A stretch of 32,456 nt of DNA from an uncultured Christensenella sp. (GTDB taxonomy: Bacteria; Bacillota; Clostridia; Christensenellales; UBA3700): contig CAJTPC010000015.1 of assembly GCA_910578245.1 (NCBI GenBank), positions 1-32,456 on the forward strand. Reading direction: 5' to 3'. Position numbers and translations under genes: made by a program. This document shows positions 23,081-30,682 of this stretch, piece after piece (position 1 is the first letter of the stretch; each line of letters starts with the position of its first letter). The notes beneath the pieces were generated by a model. That model saw nothing but the letters and a program-made list of their open reading frames with translations. It made no database searches and was not told the origin of the DNA.

Positions 23081-24322
23081 ATGGACCTTAAGAAATTGAG
23101 AGACAACAGCGATGCTCAAGCAGATTTTATGATGGAGGAAATCACCAATATCATAAAGACCTGTGGCAAGCGTCTTCCCGGTAGCGACGGCGAAAAATCG
23201 GCAGTAGAGTATATGGCAAATACTTTGAGAGAGTATAGCGACGACGTCAAGATTGAGCCGTTCGAAATGCATCCAAAGGCATTTTTTAATTGGATACATA
23301 TAATGGTCACAATTATACTTATGGCAATGGTCAGCTATTTCTTTATTCCGCTTTTGGCGATTATATTAGTCGCTCTCGCAATGCTTTTGATGCTTTTGCA
23401 ATTCGTACTTTATCTTGAAATCGTTGATTGGCTATATCCCAAACGAACTTCGCACAATCTAATGGCAGTCAAGCATCCAAAGGGCGAAGTTAAGAGGAGA
23501 ATACTCTTCAACGGACACCCCGACGTAGCGCACGAGTGGACTATGAGTTATCTTATCAGCGGTGACGCTTTTGTAGCGCATTTTGTTATCTCAATGATTG
23601 GTATCGTAGCTCTCACAGGTATATCCATAGCGTCAATAGTAGTGCAAGGCGGAGTAAACTTTGCGATAGCAGATACCTCGTTGGCAAACGGCGTACCTAT
23701 GATTATGGGATTGGTGTGCTTGGTTTTCGTTCCGTTCTGGATAGCCATGTACAGAATGTGGAATACAAGCGTAATAGTAGACGGAGCCAACGACAATCTT
23801 ACGGGTTGTTATATGGGTATCGCCGTAATGAAAGCGTTGCATGACGAGGGAATAGAACTTGAAAATACCGAAGTCGGCGTACTCTTGACCGGTAGCGAAG
23901 AAGCTGGCATAAGAGGCGCAAGAGCTTGGGCAAAAAGACACGGCGCAAGCGGAGATTATAAGGACGTAGAAACCATTATATACGCATACGATACGTTGAG
24001 AGAGGGTAAGTTCTTGGCTGTCAACCAAAAAGACCTTAACAATACGGTTAAGGCTGACAAACATGCGTGCGAACTCTTCTACAATGCGGCAAAGAGTATA
24101 GACGTAACTTGCTCTTACGGCTCGGTACCTCTTGGCGCAACGGATTCTGCCGCATTCAATAAGGGCGGATATCAAGCGGTAGGTATTACTGCGCTGGACC
24201 ACAAGTTGCGTAATTACTATCACACAAGATACGATACGTACGACAATATGGATAAGCAATGCCTTTCCGATTGCTATAAGGTTACCGTAAAAACTTTGGA
24301 AGACTTTGACGACGGGAAGTAA
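23081..24322 (+). CDS. Membrane-embedded M28-family zinc peptidase
   Basis: A 413-aa protein with the zinc-aminopeptidase ligand set of family M28: His146 (NGHPD), Asp238 (DGANDN), the Glu273-Glu274 pair (GSEEAG), Asp304 (YAYDTLREG) and His381 (YYHTRYDT). Unlike soluble aminopeptidases, two hydrophobic blocks interrupt the fold: about residues 71-115 before the first ligand, and about 162-225 between the first and second ligands, some four or five helices in all. The peptidase domain would thus sit at the membrane face; its side is not clear from sequence. The substrate is unknown, perhaps small peptides or an amidohydrolase substrate. TTGGAGCAAAATT precedes the ATG. A terminator follows at 24432. 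Confidence 0.85.
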   Translation: MDLKKLRDNSDAQADFMMEEITNIIKTCGKRLPGSDGEKSAVEYMANTLREYSDDVKIEPFEMHPKAFFNWIHIMVTIILMAMVSYFFIPLLAIILVALAMLLMLLQFVLYLEIVDWLYPKRTSHNLMAVKHPKGEVKRRILFNGHPDVAHEWTMSYLISGDAFVAHFVISMIGIVALTGISIASIVVQGGVNFAIADTSLANGVPMIMGLVCLVFVPFWIAMYRMWNTSVIVDGANDNLTGCYMGIAVMKALHDEGIELENTEVGVLLTGSEEAGIRGARAWAKRHGASGDYKDVETIIYAYDTLREGKFLAVNQKDLNNTVKADKHACELFYNAAKSIDVTCSYGSVPLGATDSAAFNKGGYQAVGITALDHKLRNYYHTRYDTYDNMDKQCLSDCYKVTVKTLEDFDDGK

Positions 24323-24351
24323 GAGTAATTAATTTTGAAAAAATTATCAAA

Positions 24352-24386
24352 AAAAGAGTGTACTCAAAGCGCAATTCCCATAGGGA
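24352..24386 (+). repeat. Left inverted repeat around the 24.5-kb membrane gene
   Basis: Two blocks, AAAAGAGTGTACT (24352-24364) and AATTCCCATAGGGA (24373-24386), occur again in inverted order at 25413-25446. The second block extends into a perfect small palindrome, AATTCCC-ATA-GGGAATT. Confidence 0.7.
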
Positions 24387-24431
24387 ATTAAGAAACTAAA
24401 TTATTAAGAGTTATACTTTCAAGCAAGGACA

Positions 24432-24463
24432 AAAGCTCTCGAACATATCGTTCGAGAGCTTTT
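24432..24463 (+). terminator. Terminator after the M28 peptidase gene
   Basis: AAAGCTCTCGAAC / GTTCGAGAGCTTT (13-bp stem) around ATATC, followed by TTACTAC. It lies inside the inverted-repeat-bounded segment and could also act for the convergent minus-strand gene. Confidence 0.8.
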
Positions 24464-24496
24464 TACTACAAACCATTTACAAAGATAAATTGGAAT

Positions 24497-25198
24497 TTAT
24501 GCTTTCCCAGAAAAGAAACAAACAGCATATACTATGCCGCAAAGTAGATTTACGCCGAAACAACTTGCAACGCCAATAATCAAATATAAGTTATTAGTCA
24601 TAGCAATAGTTAGCGCAATACCGCCCAACACAAATGCTACACTAACAGCACCTATAACATACCAAACTTTAATGAATATGCGCACAAATTTCGATTCAAT
24701 TTTTCCGTATGTTGTTAAATCTTTGTATATCTTTTCGGGAATTGTTTCAGTAACAAACAGTGTATCGTTGAGAATGCGACATTTTATATCTTTAAGCCCT
24801 TTCAAATATTCGTATTCAGCTTCATAAAAGTCATAACCTGTTGTGTAACTTCTTTCTACACCGTTATAAAAGTAATGTAAAACGAGCGCAAATTTGGTAT
24901 TCCATTTTTTATTGTTATACTTAATTTGTTTAAAGTCAAAAAGCGTACATTCAATGTCGGTTCCGTACTGCATAACTTTATTGTATTTCTGATAAGTTAA
25001 ACAATACTTAATATTTCTTACAAAAACGACTATTGCCATAACTAAAACAAGTCCGCCCGCCACAATTACTGCCATTACAATGCGGTCTGAACGGTGAGCT
25101 TGCGCATAAGTAACGAAAAAAATTACATACGCTAAAATATATATTGCACATAAGATTGCAAATGCCAAAGTTGATTTAGGAAATTTCTTTTCGCGCAT
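24497..25198 (-). CDS. Four-helix membrane protein of unknown function
   Basis: A 233-aa protein with two N-terminal helices (about residues 10-30 and 38-60), a soluble central domain of about 110 residues rich in Tyr and charged residues (for example CTLFDFKQIKYNNKKW and YDFYEAEYEYLKGLK), and two C-terminal helices (about 172-195 and 203-228). This helix-domain-helix plan recalls the DUF3592 type, but I see no decisive motif. GGAGAATAATTTTAGAA precedes the ATG, with rather long spacing. It uses more A/T-ending codons than its neighbours and lies between 34-bp inverted repeats, which hints at a separately acquired cassette. Confidence 0.65.
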   Translation of the reverse strand: MREKKFPKSTLAFAILCAIYILAYVIFFVTYAQAHRSDRIVMAVIVAGGLVLVMAIVVFVRNIKYCLTYQKYNKVMQYGTDIECTLFDFKQIKYNNKKWNTKFALVLHYFYNGVERSYTTGYDFYEAEYEYLKGLKDIKCRILNDTLFVTETIPEKIYKDLTTYGKIESKFVRIFIKVWYVIGAVSVAFVLGGIALTIAMTNNLYLIIGVASCFGVNLLCGIVYAVCFFSGKA

Positions 25199-25352
25199 TT
25201 CTAAAATTATTCTCCGCTAAATTACTGTTTATCGTACAATTATTATATCACGAAAAATGAAAAAACGCAACCGATTGAATTTTGCGGGAAATATAAAACA
25301 TATCTATATCTCACTAGGCTACGAGTAGCCAAGTTCGTCCACGCTTAAAATA

Positions 25353-25393
25353 CAATAGAAAAGGTATGACTTTATGCCATACCTTTTCTATTG
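25353..25393 (-). terminator. Strong hairpin terminator, probably for the glycosyltransferase operon
   Basis: A perfect 16-bp stem, CAATAGAAAAGGTATG / CATACCTTTTCTATTG, with a 9-nt loop. It lies 63 nt past the glycosyltransferase stop codon, and the A/T-rich stem can act in both directions. Confidence 0.75.
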
Positions 25394-25412
25394 CCTGCGA
25401 CTTGCCTAAAAC

Positions 25413-25446
25413 TCCCTATGGGAATTACTGTAAAGTACACTCTTTT
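25413..25446 (-). repeat. Right inverted repeat around the 24.5-kb membrane gene
   Basis: TCCCTATGGGAATT (25413-25426) and AGTACACTCTTTT (25434-25446) are the exact complements of the two blocks at 24352-24386, with 7 rather than 8 bases between them. It ends 10 bp before the glycosyltransferase stop codon. Confidence 0.7.
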
Positions 25447-25455
25447 GTCATTTTA

Positions 25456-26703
25456 TTATATACGATGTTCTATCAAGTCGTCTTTTTCCGTTTCGTCGCA
25501 ACTACAGTAATCGAGCAATTCTTCGTCGAGTATTTCATTATATACAATTTCTTCGTTTGTTGAGTGGCAGGCTTCTTTATGTTCTGCGACTGCTTTTTCA
25601 AACATTTTTACGTAAGCTCGCATGCTAAGTTCTACAGAGAAGTTTTTAGCATAATCGGCTATTATTTCATGATGGGCGCGCAAATCGTCAGGATGCTCGA
25701 TCCACCAATCGATTTTATTTGCTAGGTCATAGCAGTTGCCGTGTTGAAATAGACTTTTTGGATGAGCTACAAATTGAGATGTAGCGGATTTAGGACTATC
25801 CGAAACTATCGGAACGCAACCGCATGCGATGGCTTCAAGGCAGGTCATACCTTCGACCTCAACGTCGGCAGAGTGGACGTATAAATCGGCAAAGTTCAAA
25901 AACGAGAGTTGTTGTTCGCGATTATAAGCGCCGAGAAATACCGGAGTATTTGGCAATTTTTTAGCCATATTCAAAAGATGGTTTTTCAAAGGTCCCTTAC
26001 CGCCGAAAATAAGCAAAATACGGTCGCGATACTTGCTTTTGTTGACAGCTTTGATAATAACGTCAAATCGTTTTTCACGCGACATTCTGCCGTTTACTAC
26101 GATAATGAATTTATCTTTATAAATTGCAGGCTTTTCTTCTCGGTTCATCTTATATATATCGTTATATCCGTTTGAAATTATATGCTTATCGGCAAAAAAG
26201 TGATGCTTCTCTAATTGTTGAGCAACCATTTTTGACGGACAGTGGATATGGTCTACGTATTGATAAGTAGTTCTAAGCCAATGATTCCATATGAGATTAT
26301 TTATCAGCTTAGATTTGCTTAAATGAATTGTAGAAGTTATGTTTTCAGGAACAATATGAGATGCGCAAGTGCAGGGGATATTCATTTGTCTGCACAATTT
26401 GACGGTTCTGCGTCCAAGCGCAAAAGGCATGAATACGTGAACAACGTCCGCGCCTGTAATAGCTTTTCTAATAACGTTATCATCAGGTTTTGCCAATTGG
26501 AATCCTTGAGAGTGAATTACCTTATCGGCAAACTTTCCAAAGCTCCTTTCCTTGATAGCGTATGGGGTATTTTCGCCATTGTCAATAGCAAGCACACGTA
26601 CGGTATGTCCTTGCTCTATCAGTCCTTGATATAATCTTTGCGCCGAAACGCTTGTTCCATGGCTGCTTGTATAAAATTGATCGGTTACTAATGTAATAAT
26701 CAT
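25456..26703 (-). CDS. GT4-family glycosyltransferase, probably glycolipid synthesis
   Basis: A 415-aa GT-B enzyme that transfers a sugar from a nucleotide donor. The N-terminal acceptor lobe begins MIITLVTDQF with the Gly-rich SSHGTSVSAQRL loop. The donor lobe has NGRMSREKRFD near 205-214 (the Arg/Lys phosphate-binding region), FGGKGPL near 233 and the EX7E motif Glu282-Glu290 in VEVEGMTCLEA. The pattern matches bacterial diacylglycerol and phosphatidylinositol glucosyl- or mannosyltransferases, but the substrate cannot be proven. It lacks a membrane helix; the last 40 residues are acidic and may not be part of the fold. GGAGAG precedes the start. It lies 54 nt downstream of an acyltransferase gene in the same operon, so lipid anchors are likely acceptors. 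Confidence 0.85.
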   Translation of the reverse strand: MIITLVTDQFYTSSHGTSVSAQRLYQGLIEQGHTVRVLAIDNGENTPYAIKERSFGKFADKVIHSQGFQLAKPDDNVIRKAITGADVVHVFMPFALGRRTVKLCRQMNIPCTCASHIVPENITSTIHLSKSKLINNLIWNHWLRTTYQYVDHIHCPSKMVAQQLEKHHFFADKHIISNGYNDIYKMNREEKPAIYKDKFIIVVNGRMSREKRFDVIIKAVNKSKYRDRILLIFGGKGPLKNHLLNMAKKLPNTPVFLGAYNREQQLSFLNFADLYVHSADVEVEGMTCLEAIACGCVPIVSDSPKSATSQFVAHPKSLFQHGNCYDLANKIDWWIEHPDDLRAHHEIIADYAKNFSVELSMRAYVKMFEKAVAEHKEACHSTNEEIVYNEILDEELLDYCSCDETEKDDLIEHRI

Positions 26704-26757
26704 TTTTTTCTCTCCGTAAAATTTATTATCTATGTATTAGTTTTATCAAGTTATTTC

Positions 26758-27720
26758 TCAATAGAAGTCTACTTTTTTGTCAATTTGCCTTTGAGATAAC
26801 TCAGGCATTAATTTTTGAAGCAAAGCGCTATCGTTGGGTTTTGTCAATAAAGTTTCTTCCTTATCGATAAGCCCTTGCGCAACCAGCTTGTTTTCAAGGG
26901 GAGTCAATCTCATATCGTATTTTTCGTAATCGTATCCGTAGAATTCGCATACGGCGCGGTCGTATGCTTCTTGCGTAGCCTCTTGTAAATACGTAATATT
27001 CTCCTTGACTGACAATTCTTTCTTTGGATAGATAGCGGGGCACACTTTAACCGTACAATCTTTCTTGAAGCCAAACATGCGTCTTATCCAATTTGGTTTG
27101 CGGAAGAGTATTACAGTCATCACTACCGGCACGTCATTTTTTGACGCATAATGAAAGGCGCCTTTTTTAAGCGGTCGCGAGTTCTTATACTGCTTCCATA
27201 TTGCTTGTTCGGCATAGAAGGTGACGATAGAGTTGCCTTCTTGGAAAATAGTAGAGATTTCCTTATCCAGATTGCTCATTGCCTTGATAGAACTGGCAAG
27301 TGGCAAGAATCCGCCGGCTCTAAAAAATTTCCCGCCGATACCTTTTTTGAGATTAAATTCTGCGCCTGTCATATAGTGCCTGTGACCAAAAGCCAATTGG
27401 AAGTTTACTAAAGTGTCAAGAGGCATTACGTGATTTGATACTCTTATTGCGCTGTCAACTTTTTTGATATTGTCTTTGCCGTCAATTTTTAAGTCGAATA
27501 GTATTTTGTTTAAGACAGGGAGTAAGATACGCGCAAGACTTCTTACCAAAAAACGTCCTATCTTGAAGCTCGCCGTATTAGGTCTAAATTGATAGTCCTT
27601 GTCTACGGTCATAGCATTTTCAGTGACGTTGGAAAGAGCCCATGCCCATTGATCATACGCCTCGATTCTGGCGTATTGAGCGTGCATCTGATCAAATTCT
27701 TTTTGAGTTATTTTACTCAT
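26758..27720 (-). CDS. PlsC-like glycerolipid acyltransferase
   Basis: A 320-aa acyltransferase that probably adds a fatty acyl group to a lysophospholipid or similar acceptor. The HX4D motif is His97-Asp102 in SNHVMPLDT, and later blocks include FFRAGGFLPL (phosphate-binding region), EGNSIVTFYAEQAIW and a proline-containing VPVVMTVILF segment. An N-terminal hydrophobic patch (about 57-77) may bind the membrane. It is longer than classical PlsC (about 240 aa), with an extra helical N-terminus and a C-terminal tail of about 70 residues. Cotranscription with the GT4 gene suggests a lipid or glycolipid pathway. AGAGGATAGAG precedes the start codon. Confidence 0.8.
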   Translation of the reverse strand: MSKITQKEFDQMHAQYARIEAYDQWAWALSNVTENAMTVDKDYQFRPNTASFKIGRFLVRSLARILLPVLNKILFDLKIDGKDNIKKVDSAIRVSNHVMPLDTLVNFQLAFGHRHYMTGAEFNLKKGIGGKFFRAGGFLPLASSIKAMSNLDKEISTIFQEGNSIVTFYAEQAIWKQYKNSRPLKKGAFHYASKNDVPVVMTVILFRKPNWIRRMFGFKKDCTVKVCPAIYPKKELSVKENITYLQEATQEAYDRAVCEFYGYDYEKYDMRLTPLENKLVAQGLIDKEETLLTKPNDSALLQKLMPELSQRQIDKKVDFY

Positions 27721-27784
27721 CTCTATCCTCTGCTAAAAAAATGCTTGAAAGTAATTGACTTTTATCTATTATTTTACTATTCTA

Positions 27785-27813
27785 ATTATAGGTCAAATCG
27801 TGCAAAAATTCAA
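27785..27813 (-). promoter_or_regulatory. Promoter of the acyltransferase-glycosyltransferase operon
   Basis: On the minus strand TTGAAT (27813-27808) and TATAAT (27790-27785) are exactly 17 bp apart. Transcription would begin near 27778, giving a leader of about 57 nt. The Pho-box-like array lies about 135-185 bp upstream of this start. Confidence 0.7.
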
Positions 27814-27912
27814 CTTAGGAGAGTATGCCATTTAGCCTTGAAATGTATAATATTTGACATTTATAGGCAAAAATGTTGATTATTATACCACATTTTTGGC
27901 AAATTGTTGCCA

Positions 27913-27967
27913 CTTAATAAATAGTTAATATTGCGTTAACATATAGTTAACAAAGTCTTAACAAGGT
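27913..27967 (+). promoter_or_regulatory. Five TTAAYA boxes at 11-bp spacing, putative PhoP-binding array
   Basis: TTAATA, TTAATA, TTAACA, TTAACA and TTAACA start at 27914, 27925, 27936, 27947 and 27958, an exact 11-bp step, one box per DNA turn. The Bacillus PhoP box is a direct repeat of TT(A/T/C)A(C/T)A with about 5 bp between copies, usually four in activated promoters. A TATAAA at 27976-27981 would place the boxes at about -25 to -75 of the TetR gene, and the array also lies upstream of the divergent acyltransferase operon. No phoP gene is in this window, so regulator identity is an inference. Confidence 0.65.
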
Positions 27968-28021
27968 GGAAAAAATATAAAAAATCATATTTTTGTCAAA
28001 CAAATATTTAGGGAGAAATTT

Positions 28022-28591
28022 ATGGACAAGACAAAGAAAGACAGGCGATTTAAGCGTACCCAACAGCAATTATTGTTGGCGTTAAAGGAATTGATTAACA
28101 CAAAGAGTATCATAAATATATCGGTAAGGGAACTTGCGGAACTTGCCGACGTCAACAGGGCTACTTTTTATCTTCATTACAGAGATCCTTACGATATGCT
28201 TGAGCAACTTGGCAATGAGTTTATCGATAATATGAAGACGATACTTATCAAGGACAACGAGAGCTTTAATCCCGCCAAGAGTTTTGTCAATCTATATAAA
28301 TACGTTAAAGAGAATTACGATATTGCCTACATTTTATTTTCGCCCAATTGCGACAGCGGATTTGGCAGGCATTTGGAAAGGTCGCTGGAGAAGTTTTGTT
28401 TTGACAGTTGGATAGTGAGAGCCAAAGACGACGATTCGCGTAATTGCGATTACTACAGCGTATATCTGGTCGCAGGTATCAAAGCCTTGCTAGAGAAGTG
28501 GGTATTCGATGGCTTTGTGGAAACTCCCGAAGAAATGGCAAAGCTTTCTCAATACTTTATGATGTACGGCGGAAAGCAGTTCTGGGAGTAA
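28022..28591 (+). CDS. TetR-family transcriptional regulator
   Basis: A 189-aa DNA-binding repressor-type protein. The helix-turn-helix spans about residues 34-57 (SVRELAELADVNRATFYLHYRD), with the YxHYxD ending typical of TetR proteins. The C-terminal ligand domain resembles the TetR_C_8-type helix bundle (DhaS-like), without recognisable ligand residues. GGGAGAAATTT precedes the ATG. It is divergent from the lipid-related operon, so that operon or its own gene is a likely target, but no inverted-repeat operator was clearly seen. The promoter overlaps the putative PhoP boxes. Confidence 0.9.
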   Translation: MDKTKKDRRFKRTQQQLLLALKELINTKSIINISVRELAELADVNRATFYLHYRDPYDMLEQLGNEFIDNMKTILIKDNESFNPAKSFVNLYKYVKENYDIAYILFSPNCDSGFGRHLERSLEKFCFDSWIVRAKDDDSRNCDYYSVYLVAGIKALLEKWVFDGFVETPEEMAKLSQYFMMYGGKQFWE

Positions 28592-28595
28592 TTTT

Positions 28596-28757
28596 TGTTC
28601 GATAAAAAGGGAGGTGTCGTGGCTTTACACGGCAATAACGCTTCCCATACTTCGTCAAACTCTCTTGTCGTACGGCAAGTACGACTGCGTTCGTTTTCCT
28701 AGTATGAAAACCGTTCCTGCTCATGAAAAGCTCACGCCACTCACTTTTCATCGAACA
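28596..28757 (+). repeat. Structured palindromic element, copy A
   Basis: The 162-bp element starts 5 nt after the TetR gene stop codon. Its ends are near-perfect inverted repeats, TGTTCGATAAAAAG and CTTTTCATCGAACA, and the pairing continues imperfectly inward. The centre holds a perfect hairpin GTCGTAC-GGCAA-GTACGAC (28667-28685). Shared internal blocks with copy B include TTTACACGGCAATAA and TCAAACTCTCTT. No ORF of note. Confidence 0.75.
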
Positions 28758-28760
28758 TTT

Positions 28761-28900
28761 TTGAGTGTAGTCAAGTAACCTCAACCGATTACTGTCATTC
28801 TTAGCGGAACAAAGTAGAGAATATCACTTTTGCCGTCATTTCGAGCGCAGTCGAGAAATCTCTACCTATTTACGTCATGTTGAGCGCAGTCGAAACATCT
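28761..28900 (+). repeat. Cluster of GTCATTTCGAGCG-type repeats
   Basis: At least three units stand in tandem: 28794-28825 (GTCATTCTTAGCGGAACAAA and on), 28835-28862 (GTCATTTCGAGCGCAGTCGA, ending GAAATCTC) and 28874-28900 (GTCATGTTGAGCGCAGTCGA, ending AACATCT). A weaker unit at 28761-28782 (TTGAGTGTAGTCAAGTAACC) leads in from element A. They fill the non-coding gap between the convergent TetR and dapB genes. Such repeats are widespread in intergenic DNA of several bacterial phyla and have no settled function. Confidence 0.7.
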
Positions 28901-28920
28901 AAATCCAAAAATTATTCTTA

Positions 28921-28958
28921 ACAAAATAGGCGTACGATTTTTCGTACGCCTATTTTGT
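28921..28958. terminator. Bidirectional terminator between tetR and the dap operon
   Basis: A perfect 17-bp stem, ACAAAATAGGCGTACGA / TCGTACGCCTATTTTGT, with a TTTT loop, followed on the plus strand by TTTATATTG. On the minus strand it lies 52 nt past the dapB stop codon and would end the asd-dapA-dapB transcript. Confidence 0.85.
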
Positions 28959-29009
28959 TTTATATTGCCGACGGCAATACTTCACAACTCGAAGAGTTAT
29001 TTCATTCTA

Positions 29010-29777
29010 TTAATCCATCGCTTCCGCTACCAAGTCTTTCATGGAGTACTTGCCGGCTTTCTTAGTCGCGAGGAAAAGCCCCGCTCTAATAGCGCCTTGA
29101 GCAAATACCATTCTTGATTGCGCCTCGTGCTTTATTGTGATGACTTCGTCTTTGCCGATAAAGAGTACGTCGTGTTTGCCGACGATAGTTCCGCCTCTAA
29201 CTGCGTGAATACCGATTTCTTTATTTTGACGCTTGCTATTCTTACCGCTTCTTCCGTATACGAATTCTTTTGAGTTGTCAAATTCTTCATTTATAGCTTG
29301 CGCTATAGATAGGGCAGTACCGGACGGCGCGTCCACCTTTTGGTTGTGGTGCTGTTCTATAATCTCTACTTCGAAGTTATCGCCGAGGAAGTTGGACGCC
29401 TTACGGCACAACTCAATCATAAGATTTACGCCCAGCGACATATTGCTTGATTGGAATACGGCAATACTCTTACTTGCCTCGTCAATTTGAGCCTGTTGCT
29501 CTGGAGTATAACCTGTGGTAGCAAGCATAATTCCCGTCTTATTAGCCAGCGCATATTCAAGTATTTCGTCCAATGCGTCTGGACGGGAGAAGTCGATTAT
29601 CACGTCGGCTTTGACGTCGATATCTTTACCGCGCTTGAATACGGGGACGGGAAATTGTTTAGAATCGGCAAATTTGTCCACACCGCCTACGCATTGAGCA
29701 TTTTCAAAAGAGGGTAGACATTCGAGAATGTTTTTTCCCATTTTACCGCCGATACCCCAAATCAAAATCTTAGTCAT
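29010..29777 (-). CDS. dapB: 4-hydroxy-tetrahydrodipicolinate reductase
   Basis: A 255-aa NAD(P)H-dependent enzyme for the second step of the diaminopimelate/lysine branch. The dinucleotide-binding start is IWGIGGKMGKNI (residues 6-17), the substrate region includes ATTGYTPEQ near 86, and the signature EQHHNQKVDAPSGTA (141-155) holds the catalytic His143/His144 and Lys148. The C-terminal half has the usual HxxxSR-type ending (HEAQSRMVFAQGA). AAAGGTGTGAT precedes the start, 9 nt after the dapA stop codon. Length is typical. Confidence 0.97.
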   Translation of the reverse strand: MTKILIWGIGGKMGKNILECLPSFENAQCVGGVDKFADSKQFPVPVFKRGKDIDVKADVIIDFSRPDALDEILEYALANKTGIMLATTGYTPEQQAQIDEASKSIAVFQSSNMSLGVNLMIELCRKASNFLGDNFEVEIIEQHHNQKVDAPSGTALSIAQAINEEFDNSKEFVYGRSGKNSKRQNKEIGIHAVRGGTIVGKHDVLFIGKDEVITIKHEAQSRMVFAQGAIRAGLFLATKKAGKYSMKDLVAEAMD

Positions 29778-29786
29778 ATCACACCT

Positions 29787-30665
29787 TTATATTATATTCA
29801 ATCTTTGCATTTCTGCTTTAAGCGCTTGCGCTTTTATCTCGCTCATAGGAGTGAGCGGAAGTCTTAACTCATTCTGACAAAGTCCAAGGAGAGAGCAAGC
29901 GTACTTAATAGGAATAGGATTGACTTCGCTAAAGAGCAAGTCAATGAATTTGTCGTATTTGTTCAAAAGCAAGTCTGCTTTGTCGAAATTCTTTGCGCCT
30001 GCGAACTTCATAAGCTCTGTGAACTCTTTTGGAAGAGCGTTGCTTGCTACGGAGATAAGGGTAGTTCCGCCAAGCCTAGCAATTTCCACTGCGAGTTTGT
30101 CATCGCCGCTCATGAGTTGAAGTCCTGTGCCTTTGATTGCCTGAGCAGTCTTGGCGATTTGTTCCAAGTTACCGCACGCTTCTTTTATACCCACGATAGA
30201 GGGGATAGAATGAGCCAATCTTCCGACCGTTTCGGGAAGAATGTTGACGCCCGTTCTACCGGGTACGTTGTAGATTATCATAGGCAAGTCGCACTTATTG
30301 GCGATAGCCTCGTAATGCAAGTACAGACCTTCCTGAGTGCACTTATTGTAGTAAGGGGATACTACCAAAATGCCGTCTGCGCCCTCGTCCTTTGCAACGA
30401 TAGAGTTTTCCACGGCAGATTGGGTACAGTTGCAACCCGTGCCGAAAATTACAGGTACGCGTCCGCCAACTTGCTTGAGAGCAAATTCGCGTAGCGTCTT
30501 TTTTTCAGCGGAAGTCATAGTGGCAGGTTCGCCGGTCGTACCGATAAATACGATACCGTCAATACCTCCATTGATTTGATATTCAATAAGTTTTGCAAAA
30601 CTCTTATAATCTACGCCCGTCTTGGTAAATGGGGTAATTATCGCAGTAAAAGTACCTTCAAACAT
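29787..30665 (-). CDS. dapA: 4-hydroxy-tetrahydrodipicolinate synthase
   Basis: A 292-aa aldolase condensing pyruvate with aspartate semialdehyde, the committed step toward diaminopimelate and lysine. Key residues are the Schiff-base Lys161 in SIVGIKEACGN, Tyr132 in IYNVPGRTGVN, Tyr106 in SPYYNK and Thr43/Thr44 in GTTGEPATM. Length and pattern are those of the ordinary enzyme, without an added regulatory domain. AAAAGGAAAT precedes the ATG. The structured element B lies between asd and this gene, ending about 17 nt from the start codon. Substrate flow would run from Asd through DapA to DapB. Confidence 0.97.
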   Translation of the reverse strand: MFEGTFTAIITPFTKTGVDYKSFAKLIEYQINGGIDGIVFIGTTGEPATMTSAEKKTLREFALKQVGGRVPVIFGTGCNCTQSAVENSIVAKDEGADGILVVSPYYNKCTQEGLYLHYEAIANKCDLPMIIYNVPGRTGVNILPETVGRLAHSIPSIVGIKEACGNLEQIAKTAQAIKGTGLQLMSGDDKLAVEIARLGGTTLISVASNALPKEFTELMKFAGAKNFDKADLLLNKYDKFIDLLFSEVNPIPIKYACSLLGLCQNELRLPLTPMSEIKAQALKAEMQRLNII

Positions 30666-30682
30666 ATTTTCCTTTTTTTCTT

